In this document: positions 10,660 through 22,914 of the stretch, piece after piece | Layout: the number at the start of each line of letters is the position of its first letter | How positions within the stretch are numbered: the first letter of the stretch is position 1 | From: Micrasema longulum | Lineage: Eukaryota; Arthropoda; Insecta; Trichoptera; Brachycentridae | Length of the DNA stretch: 64,000 nt | Assembly: GCA_022494885.1 (NCBI GenBank) | Contig: JAGVSM010001454.1 | Coordinates: 1 to 64,000, forward strand | Reading direction: 5' to 3' | The notes under the pieces: model-generated | Seen by the model: the letters and a program-made list of their open reading frames with translations, nothing else | Told to the model about the DNA's origin: nothing | Databases searched by the model: none | Program-made: the position numbers and the translations under genes

Positions 10660-11110
10660 TATTACCATTCCGCCATTTCCCCGTAGGGGATAGGCAGATA
10701 GGATATACCTCTACACACGTCTATCCTACAGACGCTTCTTCCACATTCATATATCTTGTCATACATGCCCTTCAGTTGTGTCTGCTTTTGACATGACCAA
10801 ACTTAAGATTTTGGTTTATCTGATCATGGCACGTCTTTCTTGATCGTCCTCAGCCTGCGTTACCATTCATTCTCGTCATATATATCTGTTTTCGCCGAAA
10901 TCCTTTCGTTCGACATGACCAAACTATCGTAGTGATTCTGTCGTAATGTTATTAATTATATCTGTCTCAAATTTATACTTTCTCCTGAATTCATCATAAG
11001 CAACCCTGTCATACATTGATTCCTAACACATTCTTCTAAGAGATCACATTTCGACCGCGTTCACTCTGCTTTCATCCTTCCTCTGCCAGTTCCATAGTCT
11101 GTTGTAAACA
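10660..11110 (-). mobile_element. Degenerate LINE fragment (C-terminal region)
   Basis: Shares layout with the better preserved fragment at 12755-13260: a ttccccgtaggggataggca start, then blocks around catgaccaaactt and atcacatttcgaccgcgttc. Reading frame is broken many times. Confidence 0.6.
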
Positions 11111-11550
11111 TTAAAAAAAAAAATACATATGTACTGAATATTCGTTTAACAATGGATGAAGAGTTTTGTTCGGTTACACGAAAGCGAAACCAGAAAAAGT
11201 GTGATAGTAGGAAATACGATCGTTCGTATTAGCGATCGCCAATACTTATGTTCTCTTGAATTGGGACATATTAAGGTAATACTAAATTTTCAATCAAGTA
11301 TAACTCTCTAACATACTTTGTCTTAAACTTAACAACACCGTAGCAATGTGGATGATGAAGCTGAGAATGTATATGCCGGCAAAGGAACACGCATAATCTT
11401 CACTTACTACACGAGATAAAAGAGAACCACACGTCCGCCATTAAAAAACGATTTATTTGAATTTAGGGCCAGTTGCACCATAAAAGTTCAACTTCTTCGT
11501 CGTTACGTTTTCGTCAAAACGGTCAAAGTGCGTTGCATTAAAAAACAAGT
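11111..11550. other. Intergenic; possible end of an inverted-repeat element
   Basis: gggccagttgcacca at about 11466 looks like a DNA-transposon terminus, but no partner end was found. Confidence 0.3.
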
Positions 11551-11732
11551 TATTATTATCATTCTCCTTTTTGCACCTATTGGTGCATAGAGCACTCCAA
11601 TAAAGGTAAGATGGTCAGTCCTGCGCTTCAGGTGCCAGACCAGGAACAATGAAATACAGCCGTTTAAATAACTTTTGAAATAAATAACCGCAATAATGAT
11701 AGGTGAAGACGCCAACCACTACACTACGAGGA
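11551..11732 (-). mobile_element. SINE family A copy with truncated head
   Basis: The minus strand runs from a gtcctcgtagtgtagtggtt head (box A only; box B deleted) to the family tail (gtccaataaaggtaagatggtc on plus) and tcattctcctttttgcac. Confidence 0.75.
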
Positions 11733-11835
11733 CTTATTTATTTTATTTATTTATTATGGATAACTTATATAGCGCCATTTTCGTAATAAAATACCTCAAG
11801 GGCGCTTTACATGGAGATTCTATCGTTAAGTTAAT
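11733..11835 (-). mobile_element. CR1/L2-like LINE 3' UTR fragment
   Basis: Reverse complement carries gtaaagcgcccttgaggtat and aatggcgctatataagtt followed by (AAAT) units, as at 5900-5985. It abuts the SINE-A head. Confidence 0.7.
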
Positions 11836-12127
11836 TTTAGGACAACGGATGAGAAATAATCAGCACTGTATTTTTTTTTAGTCTTCAATATGGTCGGAGA
11901 ATATCATAATTAGGTAAATTATTACTTAAACGAATGAATTGAAAAAATATAATACGGCAGTTCTTTTCAAAATTTCAAACCGCCATTCGTCATGCGATAA
12001 AACACAGTAAAAAAAAATATTAATTTATCCAATATCAAAAAAAAAAGAATGCTTCAGTGTTACAATAAAGACATTAAACAAAATAAATTATCTTACTTAA
12101 AGTATACATTTAAGGTCAAATTAATTA

Positions 12128-12240
12128 AATATTCATATTTACTTTGTAAATCACCCTTGATGTATTTTATATTTACTTTGTAAATCACCCTTGAGGTATT
12201 ATATCGCGAAAATGACGCTACATAAATTATCCATAAAAAT
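12128..12240 (+). mobile_element. CR1/L2-like LINE 3' UTR fragment with internal tandem duplication
   Basis: The unit tatttactttgtaaatcacc plus cttgaggtat is present twice in a row, then aaaatgacgctacataaatt ends it. Confidence 0.65.
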
Positions 12241-12754
12241 AGGCCTCATTGGATGGTAAGTATCTATCCTTAATAAAAATTTGTGTAGTAATACAACTTT
12301 TGATTTTTAAAACGAGTAAGGATATCTTTACACTATTTAAATAAAAAATAATGCAATTGATTACGTTCGGTGCTTATCGAGGAAATGGCTGCCGACAATA
12401 AAGTTATGCGCATGGACAAGATGCATACAGGTACACGAAGCTAACTCGTGTATTTACACACTATTAGATGAACGTCCGAGTATTATTATGGTATGCAGCG
12501 TTACTCCACAGCACTCTCCGCGACGAATACATAGTAGTTTGTAGTTGGCGGCGAGGAATGCCTATTGGTATGTGGGCTCCATAACACCGTTACGAACATA
12601 TCGATATGGAAGAAAGAATTTCGCACATCGGTGAAAGTTCAAAAGAAACTCACCGCTGGAGAAGGCGAAAATTCACCCAGAACAGCGGTAGAGAGGATAG
12701 GACGCCATACCATTCGTGCGTCTTCTAATATTATTAATATTCACGACAAACAAA
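12241..12754. other. Intergenic, nothing recognised
   Basis: Includes a frame at 12565-12795 with no recognisable motif. Confidence 0.5.
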
Positions 12755-13260
12755 CCATCACGCCGTTTCCCCGTAGGGGAAGGCGGAGAGGATAGAACGC
12801 CATATCACCCTATCTTGGCATACAGACCTCGCTTCCTCTACATTCATACATCTTCTCATGCACATACGCCGATTCCTACTTTTGACATGTCCATCTTCAA
12901 GTATTTGATGGACTTCATTGTGCCATGTCTTTCTCGGTCTGCCTCGTTTTCTGCATCCATCAATCAACATTCGCATCGTAGATCCTTTTAGCCGTTCTTT
13001 CGCTGTCCATTAGCTTTACATGTCCAAACCAACGCAGCACCCCTTTTTTTATTTTGTCGATAATGCATGTCTCAGCCTTACACACTTCACGGATCTCGAC
13101 ATTTGTGCACCTATCATACATCGTTTTACCACACATTCGCCCGAGGGATCGCATTTCGACAGCATTCAACCTACTTTCATCATAATTTTATCAATTCCAT
13201 ACTTCGCTCCCATACATTAGAGTTGGCACTAAAACTCCGTTGTGAACTGCTAGTTTAACC
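12755..13260 (-). mobile_element. LINE fragment, C-terminal RT region in two frames
   Basis: Minus frames 13169-12960 (LNAVEMRSL type motif, VLRWFGHVKLMD, AKRIYDANV) and 12976-12758 (CRKRGRPRKTWHNEVHQIL, CMRRCMNVEEARSVCQDR, IWRSILSAFPYG) are adjacent pieces of one non-LTR retrotransposon C-terminus separated by a frameshift. Confidence 0.82.
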
Positions 13261-13827
13261 CCTGCGATAAACATTTGTTTGCCATATTCACGCATCTTCT
13301 TTTTCTTTATATAATGCTTATCTCGGCTTTGCATTCTGCACGGACCTCGACATTTTATTTACATAACGAATTAAAACACTTATAATAAAAATATAATACT
13401 TACGATTCATTTTCATCAACGAACATGTTTCAATGTCCTGAAACAAAAGAAAAATGTTGAAAATTGCTATCAGAGAATGGCAACATCAAATAATAATCAT
13501 GTTTGTCGTCTGCACACTGCACAGTACGTTAGTAGTAATTCGTACAAATAACAGGGAAAGTATAATAGATAATATTGTGTAGATACGGCATCTTGTTTTG
13601 AATGATACGCATTTTTATGAGTGGGCATGAACATGAACAAGCAACAGAAAATAACACGAACACACATCCTAGAGGTGAAAGCTATTTATTTTTTTCTTCT
13701 TTTATAATTTATGTATTACGTTTTTTAAATTAATGATATTGATACACCCTCACTGGGGTGTCCCGTGCCTACGGAGACATTTTATATAATTTTAATACAT
13801 GCCTTATTAAACATTTCATTTAAAACA
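13261..13827. other. Intergenic; a short LINE remnant at about 13285-13355 (-)
   Basis: catcttctttttctttatat and ttgcattctgcacggacctc echo the 13040-13110 LINE segment. The rest shows nothing. Confidence 0.4.
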
Positions 13828-14451
13828 CTAGCGGACCCGACAGACGTTGTCCTGCCCGGACGTTGGCTTGCCTGCTATTAACTTGGAAAAATACTTTTCA
13901 TTGATGAGTAGGTACCTAGGTACTGGTTTATAGTTGAATTCCAAAACATAAAATAAATATTTTTCAAATGTTGCATTCTTTTTGCGAACGTCAAACTCCG
14001 GTCGTCTCACCAACAAAGGGGTGTACTTATGTAGGAATACGATTTTTAAAAATGTATTGAATTTAATATTATTTTAGTGTTACCAAAAATCTAATTAAAA
14101 TAAATAAATGGGTAGAAATTATATGGAATTTAAGGAAAGAATCTGATTGAGATCCACAAACAACAAATGATGTATGTAAGAACTCAAAAACAAACTTTTT
14201 TTATACACAAAAAACAAAATCTTTCCATTTTTTTGCAAATGCATTCTCCTCAAATGCAACCCTGTTAGATCGATGAATAAAACATTTATGCTCCTAACTT
14301 CTTTTTTACATATTCGATTGAAGATATTAATATCTACGAACACGCACAGCGCAAAGATCTATATTTCTCTGAAAACCGCACGTAAATCGGTCAAGTCGTT
14401 TAGGAGGAGTACGGTGACATCACACGTACAGAGGAATTATGTATATAAAGA
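13828..14451 (-). mobile_element. Non-autonomous Helitron (copy 2), 624 bp
   Basis: Minus-strand relative of the 1930-2610 element. Read on the minus strand it is flanked A|TC...CTAG|T, the A/T target expected of Helitrons. Shared blocks include the tctgtcgggtccgCTAG end, the cctaggtacc segment and the gtactcctcctaaac start. ORFs in it are not conserved between copies and are not genes. Confidence 0.82.
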
Positions 14452-14739
14452 TAATAAAACACTATTAATAAAAACACCTTTCTACCTATTTGGCCTGATC
14501 CACTCGTCAATCCGTGCGCATCCCACCTCCATTATCCAATTCTTAATGACGATTTTATAGTGACAGTATTTATTAATTGTACTTATGGACAATAGAAGTA
14601 GGTTGTATACTTTAATGGAGAAGTAGACCAATCCTCTTTGACCGAAAGTTGTTTTGATTTTCGATTGCTTTTGCAGCATCAGGGTGGAATGTCTAGTAAC
14701 TCTAGTGGTTGTGTTTGGTGTCATGGGAGGTATTGAATG

Positions 14740-15190
14740 ATGGGAATCAATATCATTATCATAATCAGCCCGTGGCCACGCCTCCCCTAGCCCCCCCTTC
14801 TCCTCTATTCCTCGCGATTCTGCGCCGTCCTCATCCACTATCTCCAGGCAAACCCTCCGAGTATCATTTGACCATCACATCGGTTGGCGTTCTTGTGGCC
14901 TCGTATCCATGCTTTTTCATCTTTCATCGGACATTCGAACGATATAGACTGTCCATTTCCACTTCAGCCAACCGATCATTTCCACAACATCACACACTTT
15001 GGTTTGACTACGGATCCGCTCGTTTCTCTTTCTATCTCAATGTCAATCCAAGCATAACGCGTTCTATACTTCGTGCAATTCTCGAGAGGGCTGCATTATC
15101 AGAGGCATACTCTCCGCGCCGTATGTTAACCCTTTCTTCTTCTTCTTGCGGTGTCTTGTCAGGTCCCCCCGACGTTGGCGATCACTACAG
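14740..15190 (-). mobile_element. Decayed RTE-like LINE fragment(s)
   Basis: The minus strand decodes, with frameshifts, to RSIERVMLGLTLR, DRKRNERIRSQTKVCDVVEM, IGWLKWKWTVYIVRMSDER and LGEAWPRADYDN, the C-terminal order of RTE-type LINEs. At 15130-15190 a separate 3' end of such an element (IANV block followed by an (AAG)n tail) abuts it. The 255-codon plus frame 14709-15476 is antisense to this and not a gene. Confidence 0.72.
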
Positions 15191-15652
15191 CGAAAGCATC
15201 TCAGTCCTGCGCTACTCTTGTACTTCGCAGCCAGGACACCTGCTTATTGAATGTACTCGCCATAGTGATTGCTGGGAAAATATGACCAGAGTGGTTTCTC
15301 GTTGCCTTCTCTGGTGGATTTTACTTTCGGGGTTAACTTCCCTTAGCTGGTTGGTTCTAGTTTGGAGGTACCAGAAACTCGCCTTTCATCCTCTCGTTAT
15401 CTGCTGTGATCACACCGTTATGAGTGTTATCCCATTTCCCAGGGTTCACGACGTAGACGCTTGCGAGTTGGAGTAGTCAGTAGTGTTGACGGTGGAATGC
15501 AACTGGGGGTTCGCAGCATTTTATAGAATCACACCCTCCAGCAAGATGTGACTGTGGCAGTGTGAACCCTTTATAGGAGACATATTTTGTATTGATTGAA
15601 GTCTTGCAAACCTTATAAAATATGTTTTTTTTTTTTTAATAAAATAGAACAA
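15191..15652 (-). other. Probable LINE-related sequence plus unassigned AT-rich stretch
   Basis: Upstream (minus sense) of the RTE-like 3' end at 15130-15190, so probably part of the same element, but no RT motif is readable. Confidence 0.35.
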
Positions 15653-16015
15653 CGAGGAAGTTCAGTGGTTTTTTTATTTTTTTTTATTTGTTAATAGACT
15701 ATTAAACTAAGTAAAAAAAAATTTTGCAAATTTTTATGCATCGTATTATCAGCGGTACGAGTTTTCTATTTCTCAAATAACTCCGCGTCAGAGGTTCTCT
15801 TCGGCTTATTATCGATCAGTTCTGTCCATTCACGAAAATCAAACCGTACATCTTCCATAACTCTCTCATCATCGGTTGATTCATATGAACCAGTGACGTC
15901 GTTCAAAGTAGTTCGTTTTTATCAAAATGTTTTTTCATTATTTTTTTCGTACATTTTCAGTTAAATATGCCGTACAATTAAATGCTTCAATTTTGCTTCA
16001 AAAAAAGCTGAGTGG
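15653..16015 (+). mobile_element. MITE family M1 copy, right end lost
   Basis: Starts gaggaagttcagtggttttt and keeps collinear blocks with 44193-44591: tcgtattatcagcg, aataactccgc, gacgtcgttcaaagtagttc, tttttcgtacattttc and gtacaattaaatgcttcaat. Confidence 0.82.
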
Positions 16016-17730
16016 AAGACTGATCTACCAGTGGGCGGCGTTATTATGATACCCTCGTGACAAAACTTATTAATATGAAATATTCGAAAATAAATACCTC
16101 AATTTTGGTAGTGTATATTTATGTTCTAGGTGTCCTATCACGCATTGAGGATGGGTAAAATACTTTTAGGGGATTAAAATGGGGCTTCGAGATGTGGAAT
16201 TAAGTTTGGCAAATGCCACCCAAGTGACAATGGAAATTGGAAATACAACATATTTATTCATATAAAAACGTCAATTAGAATTAAGTTTTTCTTTCGAAGA
16301 ACCATAATTCTATAATCATTTATAAGTTTTAGCCATTTATGCCTAATTTGAATTAATCGTTGTGCAATTATTATAAGAGATATATATTAGTTTATAATAC
16401 ATTTCTTTATATTTAAAAATGTTTTTCCTTTTTTTTGTTTTTTTCATATTTACGTATTTATTTCGTTGATATTTTTGGTTACTTATGTGAATTTACCTAC
16501 TTGTTACTATTGTTATAGTTATGCAATTTTATAATTTTTTGTTATGTATTTATTATATGTATTTTTTTCTATATTTATGTTCAATATATGTTAAAGGCAA
16601 TTTATGCCGTTTATGTAACAATAAATAAATAAATAATTTAGTGTTCGTAATATTTTTTCTTTAAAAAAAAGCGGAAAATATCTAATAAATATTGTAACGA
16701 ATAACGCATATTGAGCCCGCAATTTGTATCCGAATTTTTGTTTTAACAATTGAAAAAATGAGAATTTGTTATCTAGTTTTAAGATTTAAAAAAAAACAAG
16801 TCTACCCACACTCAGACGAAAGATAAAGTGATAAAAATAATTGTAGATAAAAAGAAACTAAGTCTGCGATTTATTGCAACATGTTTACCATATACTGATA
16901 TAACTATCGCTCTTTAATTAAAATATGTAGACACGTAAACAAGTCTAGTATTTCCCGTACAGTGAGCCACGTGGTGATTCGAAATAAACATTGGCCTATT
17001 TGATCATTTTCAAAACAATGACGAAACCTTGACATTGGGTTAATAGGGGTTAATGCCTTCTATGACGGAACAAATCTACTCTCGGTGAGAATATTACGTG
17101 CATGCAATGACGAACAAATAAATAGCCACGTTATTTTATAACTACCCGCCGCTCGAACATAGCAAAATATCGAATCGCACAAAATAACGGAACGAATGAC
17201 AAAGATCGTGAATTACCTACAAACGTACAAACATTCATGAGAATAGATGTTTTTTTTTGTAATTTGTGTTACTTTAGTACAACTTTTGTGATTTTTTTCG
17301 AACGTTTGACGTTTGAGGTAGATGGCGACTAGGTCAATTACCTCAGTTTTTACTTTTTTTATTTTTACGAATCTACTATTAAAAACATCATTGCATGTAT
17401 GTGCATTCCTTAAATAAGCCACTGTGGACAATGCAATTATTTACAGAAAAATAATAATCGAAGTTTGCACAATAAACAGGTGTTAGTGGATACCTGATGT
17501 CATGTATGCGAAATTAAATTAATAATAATCTACGGGATTATATTCATAGATGCGTAAGTAGTTCGGTGGATTAATCGATAACGCCGTAGCATCTTTTTCA
17601 ATTTTGTTTAATTATGGGTATTTTCACTTAGAAATAACGGGGGTACAAATTTTAATACTGTTCTCAAGGAATTAAACCCTTCCGTGTCAAAATAAATAAA
17701 AAATAATACGAGACCATCTACCAAGATGTT
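16016..17730. other. 1.7 kb intergenic stretch; LINE-type 3' tail at about 16480-16637
   Basis: gttaaaggcaatttatgccg followed by aataaataaataaataa resembles a non-LTR 3' end (compare 31800-31905). No host gene seen; the frame 17213-17431 (-) has no recognisable motif. Confidence 0.45.
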
Positions 17731-17915
17731 CGTCCGCCTCGTGGTGTAGTGGTTACTGCACTTGGCTATATGTATAAAGTTCCGAGTTTGATTACTGGCA
17801 AAGTCAACAATAAAAATTTATTAAAAAAATGTTTTTTTACCACAATATTTCACAGTCCCCAGACAGGTTTCCAAAGCGTAAGAATGCTCACCTTGTCTTC
17901 TTGTAACAACTGATG
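17731..17915 (+). mobile_element. SINE family A copy
   Basis: Head cgtccgcctcgtggtgtagt, box B gagtttgattac, then tatttcacagtcccc and a truncated tail ending at cttgtaacaactgatg. Confidence 0.8.
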
Positions 17916-18815
17916 TTTCAAACTCCGAAGCAAATAAAATAAAACGCTTATAACGATTTTTATTATAATAACGCGATCATAAAAAAATATTTTTAAAAAA
18001 AACAATGCAGTTATTTACTCTAATTCATTATTTTTTACTATTACTGAATAAAGGGGATTTAAAGAAGGATGATGGGTGATTGGCACTGATCGCCATATAA
18101 AATAACAGAACCTCACCATCCACGATGCCCTAGATAATAAAAATAGAAATGTATAAACTATTTTCCCGCACAACGAAAATTAATCGAAAAACGAATCTCA
18201 AAATAGAATCAAAGCGAAAATTGTAATACCTATACCTTGCTGGTGTTGTTAAAAATATGATTGAAATAAACAAGGTCGTTTATTTTGCGAGTTTCTGTTA
18301 CGAAAGCGCGGTATAAGAAACGGCCGACCGGATCGATTACCAACTAGAAACTGAATCACATATCGACCATTTTATGCTAATGAACTTCATGGGTACTCCG
18401 CACACGGTCATCATCGGAAACTGCAACTTAACGTTATATGATCATCATCCCGTTCAAAGTATCAACCTGAACAGGAAAACTGATAAACGCCTCCCGTCTG
18501 GACGGTTCTTGCGTCCCAAATAGCACCAGACACATCAGCGGTGATAACAAATACATATAGAAAATCATTACATCATTTGATACTTGACCGATTGCACACA
18601 ACCTTCTTAAAAATAAACGTGACATAGAAGTTTCCCGAACTCTGAGTCAACGAATGTATCATCCGATTGATTCCTAATCAACCACTCTTCTTTCAATTGG
18701 ATCTTCCCTTAACTCGTTTCAAATAATACAATTTCCCCAATTTTTCTTTCCTCAAAAATTTCTAATTTCTGGGTCATTGCAAGAATACGCGTTTCACGCA
18801 TAATGAAGTTTTGGT
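17916..18815. other. Intergenic, nothing recognised
   Basis: A minus frame at 18434-18625 has no family I recognise. Confidence 0.5.
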
Positions 18816-18958
18816 CATACCTAATGGTGACGTTTACCTCACGCACGGAGAGTTCCGGGTTCGGTTCCCGATGAGATCACAATAATTTATCTTTTTTTTA
18901 AACCTGGGCGTTCTGTGATATATTTCCCCACTGTAATGGGGCCCGTTGGTGCAAAAAC
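18816..18958 (+). mobile_element. SINE family B copy
   Basis: tRNA-like head with box B gggttcggttcccga, then aacctgggcgttctgtgata and ccactgtaatggggcccg, the family-B 3' body seen at 56184-56322 and 56931-57098. Confidence 0.8.
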
Positions 18959-18974
18959 ATGGCCTATATTATGA

Positions 18975-19190
18975 CGAGTAATGAGCAAAAAGCCTGTTGA
19001 CTCGGAGACCTCGAACAACAAAAAGAAGTGCATGGCAGCCACAACTAAGGTGGAGAGGTGCCCAAGACCGAAAGATCGGTGTGGCCTGGATGCAGTCTGC
19101 ACAGGACAGGGCGACATGGAGGCGAACGAAGGAGGCCTTTGTCTAGGAGTGGGCGGAAATAAACTGAGTAAGAGGAAAAGGAAATAGGGC
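18975..19190 (+). mobile_element. LINE C-terminal fragment
   Basis: In one frame the plus strand reads WMQSAQDRATWRRTKEAFV, one stop, then EWAEIN, the final segment of RTE-like LINE polyproteins. The open frame 18981-19187 is a different frame of this sequence. Confidence 0.65.
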
Positions 19191-19325
19191 ACTATTCCTT
19201 TATGAGAATCATTAATAAGCATCACAAAAAAGAAATAACTGTTTAAGATTTACGTACTTCGTTGATTCGAATAGATTCTACATGAATTTTAAATAACTGT
19301 CGTGAAATAACTCTCTCTTCAATCC

Positions 19326-19787
19326 GTGCCTCATGTCTGAGGATGGTGATTACGCCTGACTCCAGGCATGGCTCGTCTGTAAATAGTCTCCCTCCATCTG
19401 GAACGGTCTTGTGCTCTTCTATAGGCATTCGTCAGTGATGATTCTGAAAATTCAGCGAATGTGCCGCTCCATCTTGTCGGTTGACGTCCACGCGACCTTG
19501 TCCCTTCGACACTTCCCAGGAGAATAGTTTTCTCCAAACTATCAGTCTCCCCTGGAAATATGCCCAAAGAACTGCGGGATTCTTTTCTCGCACATGGATG
19601 TTAGTTTCTCTCCTATGTCCAGTTTCTGGGGCATAGATATATTCGCACGTCTGGCCGTCCACGGAATCCGCAGCATTCGCCGCCAACACCACATTTCGAA
19701 AGCTTGGATTTTTTTATTTTCAGATTCCCTCAGTGTCCAACACTTTACATCGTACATGAACACTGAGAAAACCACAAGGTTAAAATA
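19326..19787 (-). mobile_element. LINE RT C-terminal fragment, frameshifted
   Basis: Minus frames 19775-19542 (VFSVFMYDVKCWTL, FEMWCWRRMLRIPWTARRAN) and 19567-19331 (DSLEKTILLGSVEG, RRAQDRSRWRETIYR) continue each other with a frameshift near 19550. They are homologous to the intact ORF at 3173-3943. Confidence 0.85.
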
Positions 19788-20214
19788 ACAAGGTTATAAA
19801 AATAAAAAATAAAATTATTTCGGGTATTTCGTACAAGAGCTTTTAGTTATAATTTACGAACATTAACCTCTTTTAGGTCGCAAACGTTTTGTGGACTTTT
19901 ACCCATGGTTATTTATCAAAAAAAATAAAGAAATCGGAGTTTAAAAAAGGTCAAAAAGCAGACAAAGTACACTCAATCGTTAGTTTATATGATAAACGTT
20001 ATAAAGTCCGTCAATTTTTAATGCCTAACTTCTAGTGATAACAGACCACTTCACCCAGAATAATTCATGTAGGTACTTAAAAAGTACACTGAACAAATAA
20101 TGATGTTAGACGATAGATACGCATTTGTTATCGATTGGTAAATTGAAAATACAAAAAGTTATTTACCAATTGAAAATGCAGGCTAGATTAAAGTGTCAAC
20201 AAAAACACAAAACG
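19788..20214. other. Intergenic, nothing recognised
   Basis: AT-rich. Confidence 0.5.
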
Positions 20215-20392
20215 AATCGGGTTGTGGTCTCATGGTTAGTGTTGCGGACTCACGGATCACAGGTCTGGGATTCAAACCCTACTCTACATTAACTTGATTC
20301 CCATTTTCTAACAGTGAGTTATTTACAACTCGTTGAAAGTCGCCTAAAATTGAAAAATATGGGTAAATCATAAGGACACTAATATATATTTT
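20215..20392 (+). mobile_element. SINE family C copy
   Basis: Head aatcgggttgtggtctcatg, box B gggattcaaaccc, then acttgattcccattttctaa, gtgagttatttacaactcgt and tgggtaaatcataaggacac. Highly similar to 31399-31575. Confidence 0.85.
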
Positions 20393-22066
20393 TAAATGTA
20401 GGTCAATACATCAATTTTCAAGTGCATGTTTTTGAATTTGTCATGCTCAAAATGACACGTAAATATACGAAAAGATGCAATCCGTGCAACTGAGGACTGT
20501 TTTTACAAAACTCGACGTTCGCTTGAAACGCAATTTTTCAGGAAAGGGTTTTTTGTGATCTGCGTCAAATCGCGTGAACAATCTTAGTTTAAAAAGAAAA
20601 CACCGTACAACTAAGCTTAAAGGTAAACATTTGTAATTTATACATGGTTCATAAATTTCATTTATATTTCATTAGCACCCAATATAAATTATTGAAATTA
20701 GGGATTAATATACACGATAAAATATCGTGTTTTGAAAAGACGATAAGACTTTGATATTTTTTTAAGCCGGTTTTAAACATGTTTTGGCAAGTTTTTTTGC
20801 AGGTAACCGATGCGTCTCGATACTGGCTTTAAATAAATAAAAGAAAAAAACAAATCGCGATGTGGGGCGAATATCGTATTTCTCAATTATAAACCAATGT
20901 AAACATACGTGATCGAGTCTATGAATCTAGATTTCATTCGAGAATTGAAGAATTCGATTTTTAAAATGAATCTAATTCCATTGCCTTTATATACCGTCTG
21001 GTACATACGGCACTGTAAACTTATTTTCATTGAAATATTTAGAAACGTTCGATATCTAAAAAATATTTTCAGTTTAAAAAAATTTCAGGCTCTCGCCAAA
21101 AAGAAACATGCCCTCATATTACAGTATTTTTCAAATAAATGCAATTCGTACAATTTTGAAAGTCGTGAATACAATTTAATTAAATAAATGCATAAAAAAG
21201 AAACGAATTCAATGTACAAATAAAACAAGCATTAAAAAAAGGTTAAAATAAAATCAAATCTCAGTAGGGAAATTACAAAAATCATCAAACATGTTTATAT
21301 TTTCAAGTCATAGATATATTGAGAAGCAGATATTTAATTTATTTAACTTTTATACACATATTTTACATTAACTGTATTTAACATAATTTAAATTATTGTC
21401 TAAAGTGTTAACATATTTTTTTGGTATGTGCATGGGTGTCCTCACCAAAATACAAAGAAATTGTTATTATATTTTGTACATACTCACCCAATAAAATAAA
21501 TATTCATATTGTATAATTAAATATTGTATAAGTCTGGGAACGAAAGTATTACTAAAAAAAGGAACCTGAGAAAGATTTTTAAATAATATAAATAAACGTT
21601 TTAAGTTTTTCTGACTTAATACCTGTATTTCTAATTCAAAATTAAAACAGGCGTAAACCAAAAAAATATACTCCTGTAGTGCAAAACAGCATTTAAAATA
21701 ATGCTTAGAAACCTCAGGTGCGAGGATCTTTTACAGCACAATATATTATTTATGCAGATTATACAATATTGATGTACAATTTTCAAAAAAAATGTGCTAA
21801 AAACACTTTTATCTTATCTTGTATTACTTATAATATAAATTCAAAAATATTTATAATTTTATTTTCTATTATCAATTAATTAATTTTAAGGTGGAATATT
21901 GGTAAAATAAATTTCATAAAAATAAATTATAAATATTTTTGATATATTATTAAATTCAAAAGCAAGAATCACGATGACGATGACCTTTTAATTATTATAC
22001 TTGCTGATTATAAAGTTCATTTCACAAATAAGTATTGAGTAACACTTTTTTTCATGAATTACTTTA
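20393..22066. other. 1.7 kb intergenic stretch, nothing recognised
   Basis: The plus frame at 20909-21187 is lysine-rich AT-driven sequence with no homologue I know. Confidence 0.5.
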
Positions 22067-22300
22067 TTATTAATTATAGTAAAGTAATTTTATTAACATG
22101 TAGATGTAGGTACTCGTGCAGTTTTTTAAAGTCAATTTTAGTTTCACTTTCAGAGTATGATATCGATAACTGTTTTAATGTTTATTATTGCTTGTTTACG
22201 CATAATATTATATTATTATAATCAAGTGTTGCTTAATTAAAAAACTGCATGAGTACCTACATCCACATGTAAATAAAATTACTTTATTTTTATCAATAAT
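22067..22300. mobile_element. Inverted-repeat element (MITE), about 230 bp, arms about 50 bp
   Basis: taaagtaattttattaacat with tagatgtaggtactcgtgcag at 22080-22130 is mirrored by actgcatgagtacctacatc and catgtaaataaaattacttt at 22240-22295. The interior is AT-rich and non-coding. Confidence 0.85.
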
Positions 22301-22914
22301 AATATAATTAATGAAAAATCTTAAGTCTGAGTAATTTGAAGCCAGGTGGCGACAGATTCTTTCAATAAATCGTGGTCAAACAGTATACGTAGGTTCTTGA
22401 TTATCTAAAATAGCATTAGATTATTAATGGAAATTGATGTAATGCCAAAAATAAAATACTGATTTTTTAAATACAAAAACAAAATCAACGTTATTTTTAC
22501 AAGCATAAAATGGAGGTCTGCAAAAGGCTTTCATTGTTTGTATTGCAGATGGAAAATAGGATTAATTTATATTGACTTTCATTTAAAAAAAAAGTTATTT
22601 GTGTTATGAAGATTCGGAAAAAAAATAAGAAATTCTAAGCGAGGTTTTACTGTGCTGATCAATGTTAAGCAATAGTGTAATTTTAATTTGGTAATTATTA
22701 TATCGTTAATTCGTGGATTAATTAGAAGTGTCAAAACGTTCGCGCAGTGATAAGGTTTACAATCGAATAGTCTCTATTGATAAAACAATACCTCAGAATT
22801 CCGAACTACACGGGATTAAGAAATTATATATCAGTGATTGAGCGATAATTCTATGTACACAAAACGGGTTTACGTTTTACGGATTTAATCATATTTTTGT
22901 ATCAGGATCAGTGC
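22301..22914. other. Intergenic, nothing recognised
   Basis: AT-rich. Confidence 0.5.

Noticed and set aside
14709..15476. Plus-strand ORF of 255 codons, the longest simple frame apart from the LINE at 3.9 kb
   Set aside because: It is antisense to readable RTE-like LINE coding remnants (minus strand) and has no recognisable protein features.
20909..21187. 92-codon plus ORF
   Set aside because: AT-driven Lys/Ile/Phe-rich sequence without motif, splice signals or homologue.
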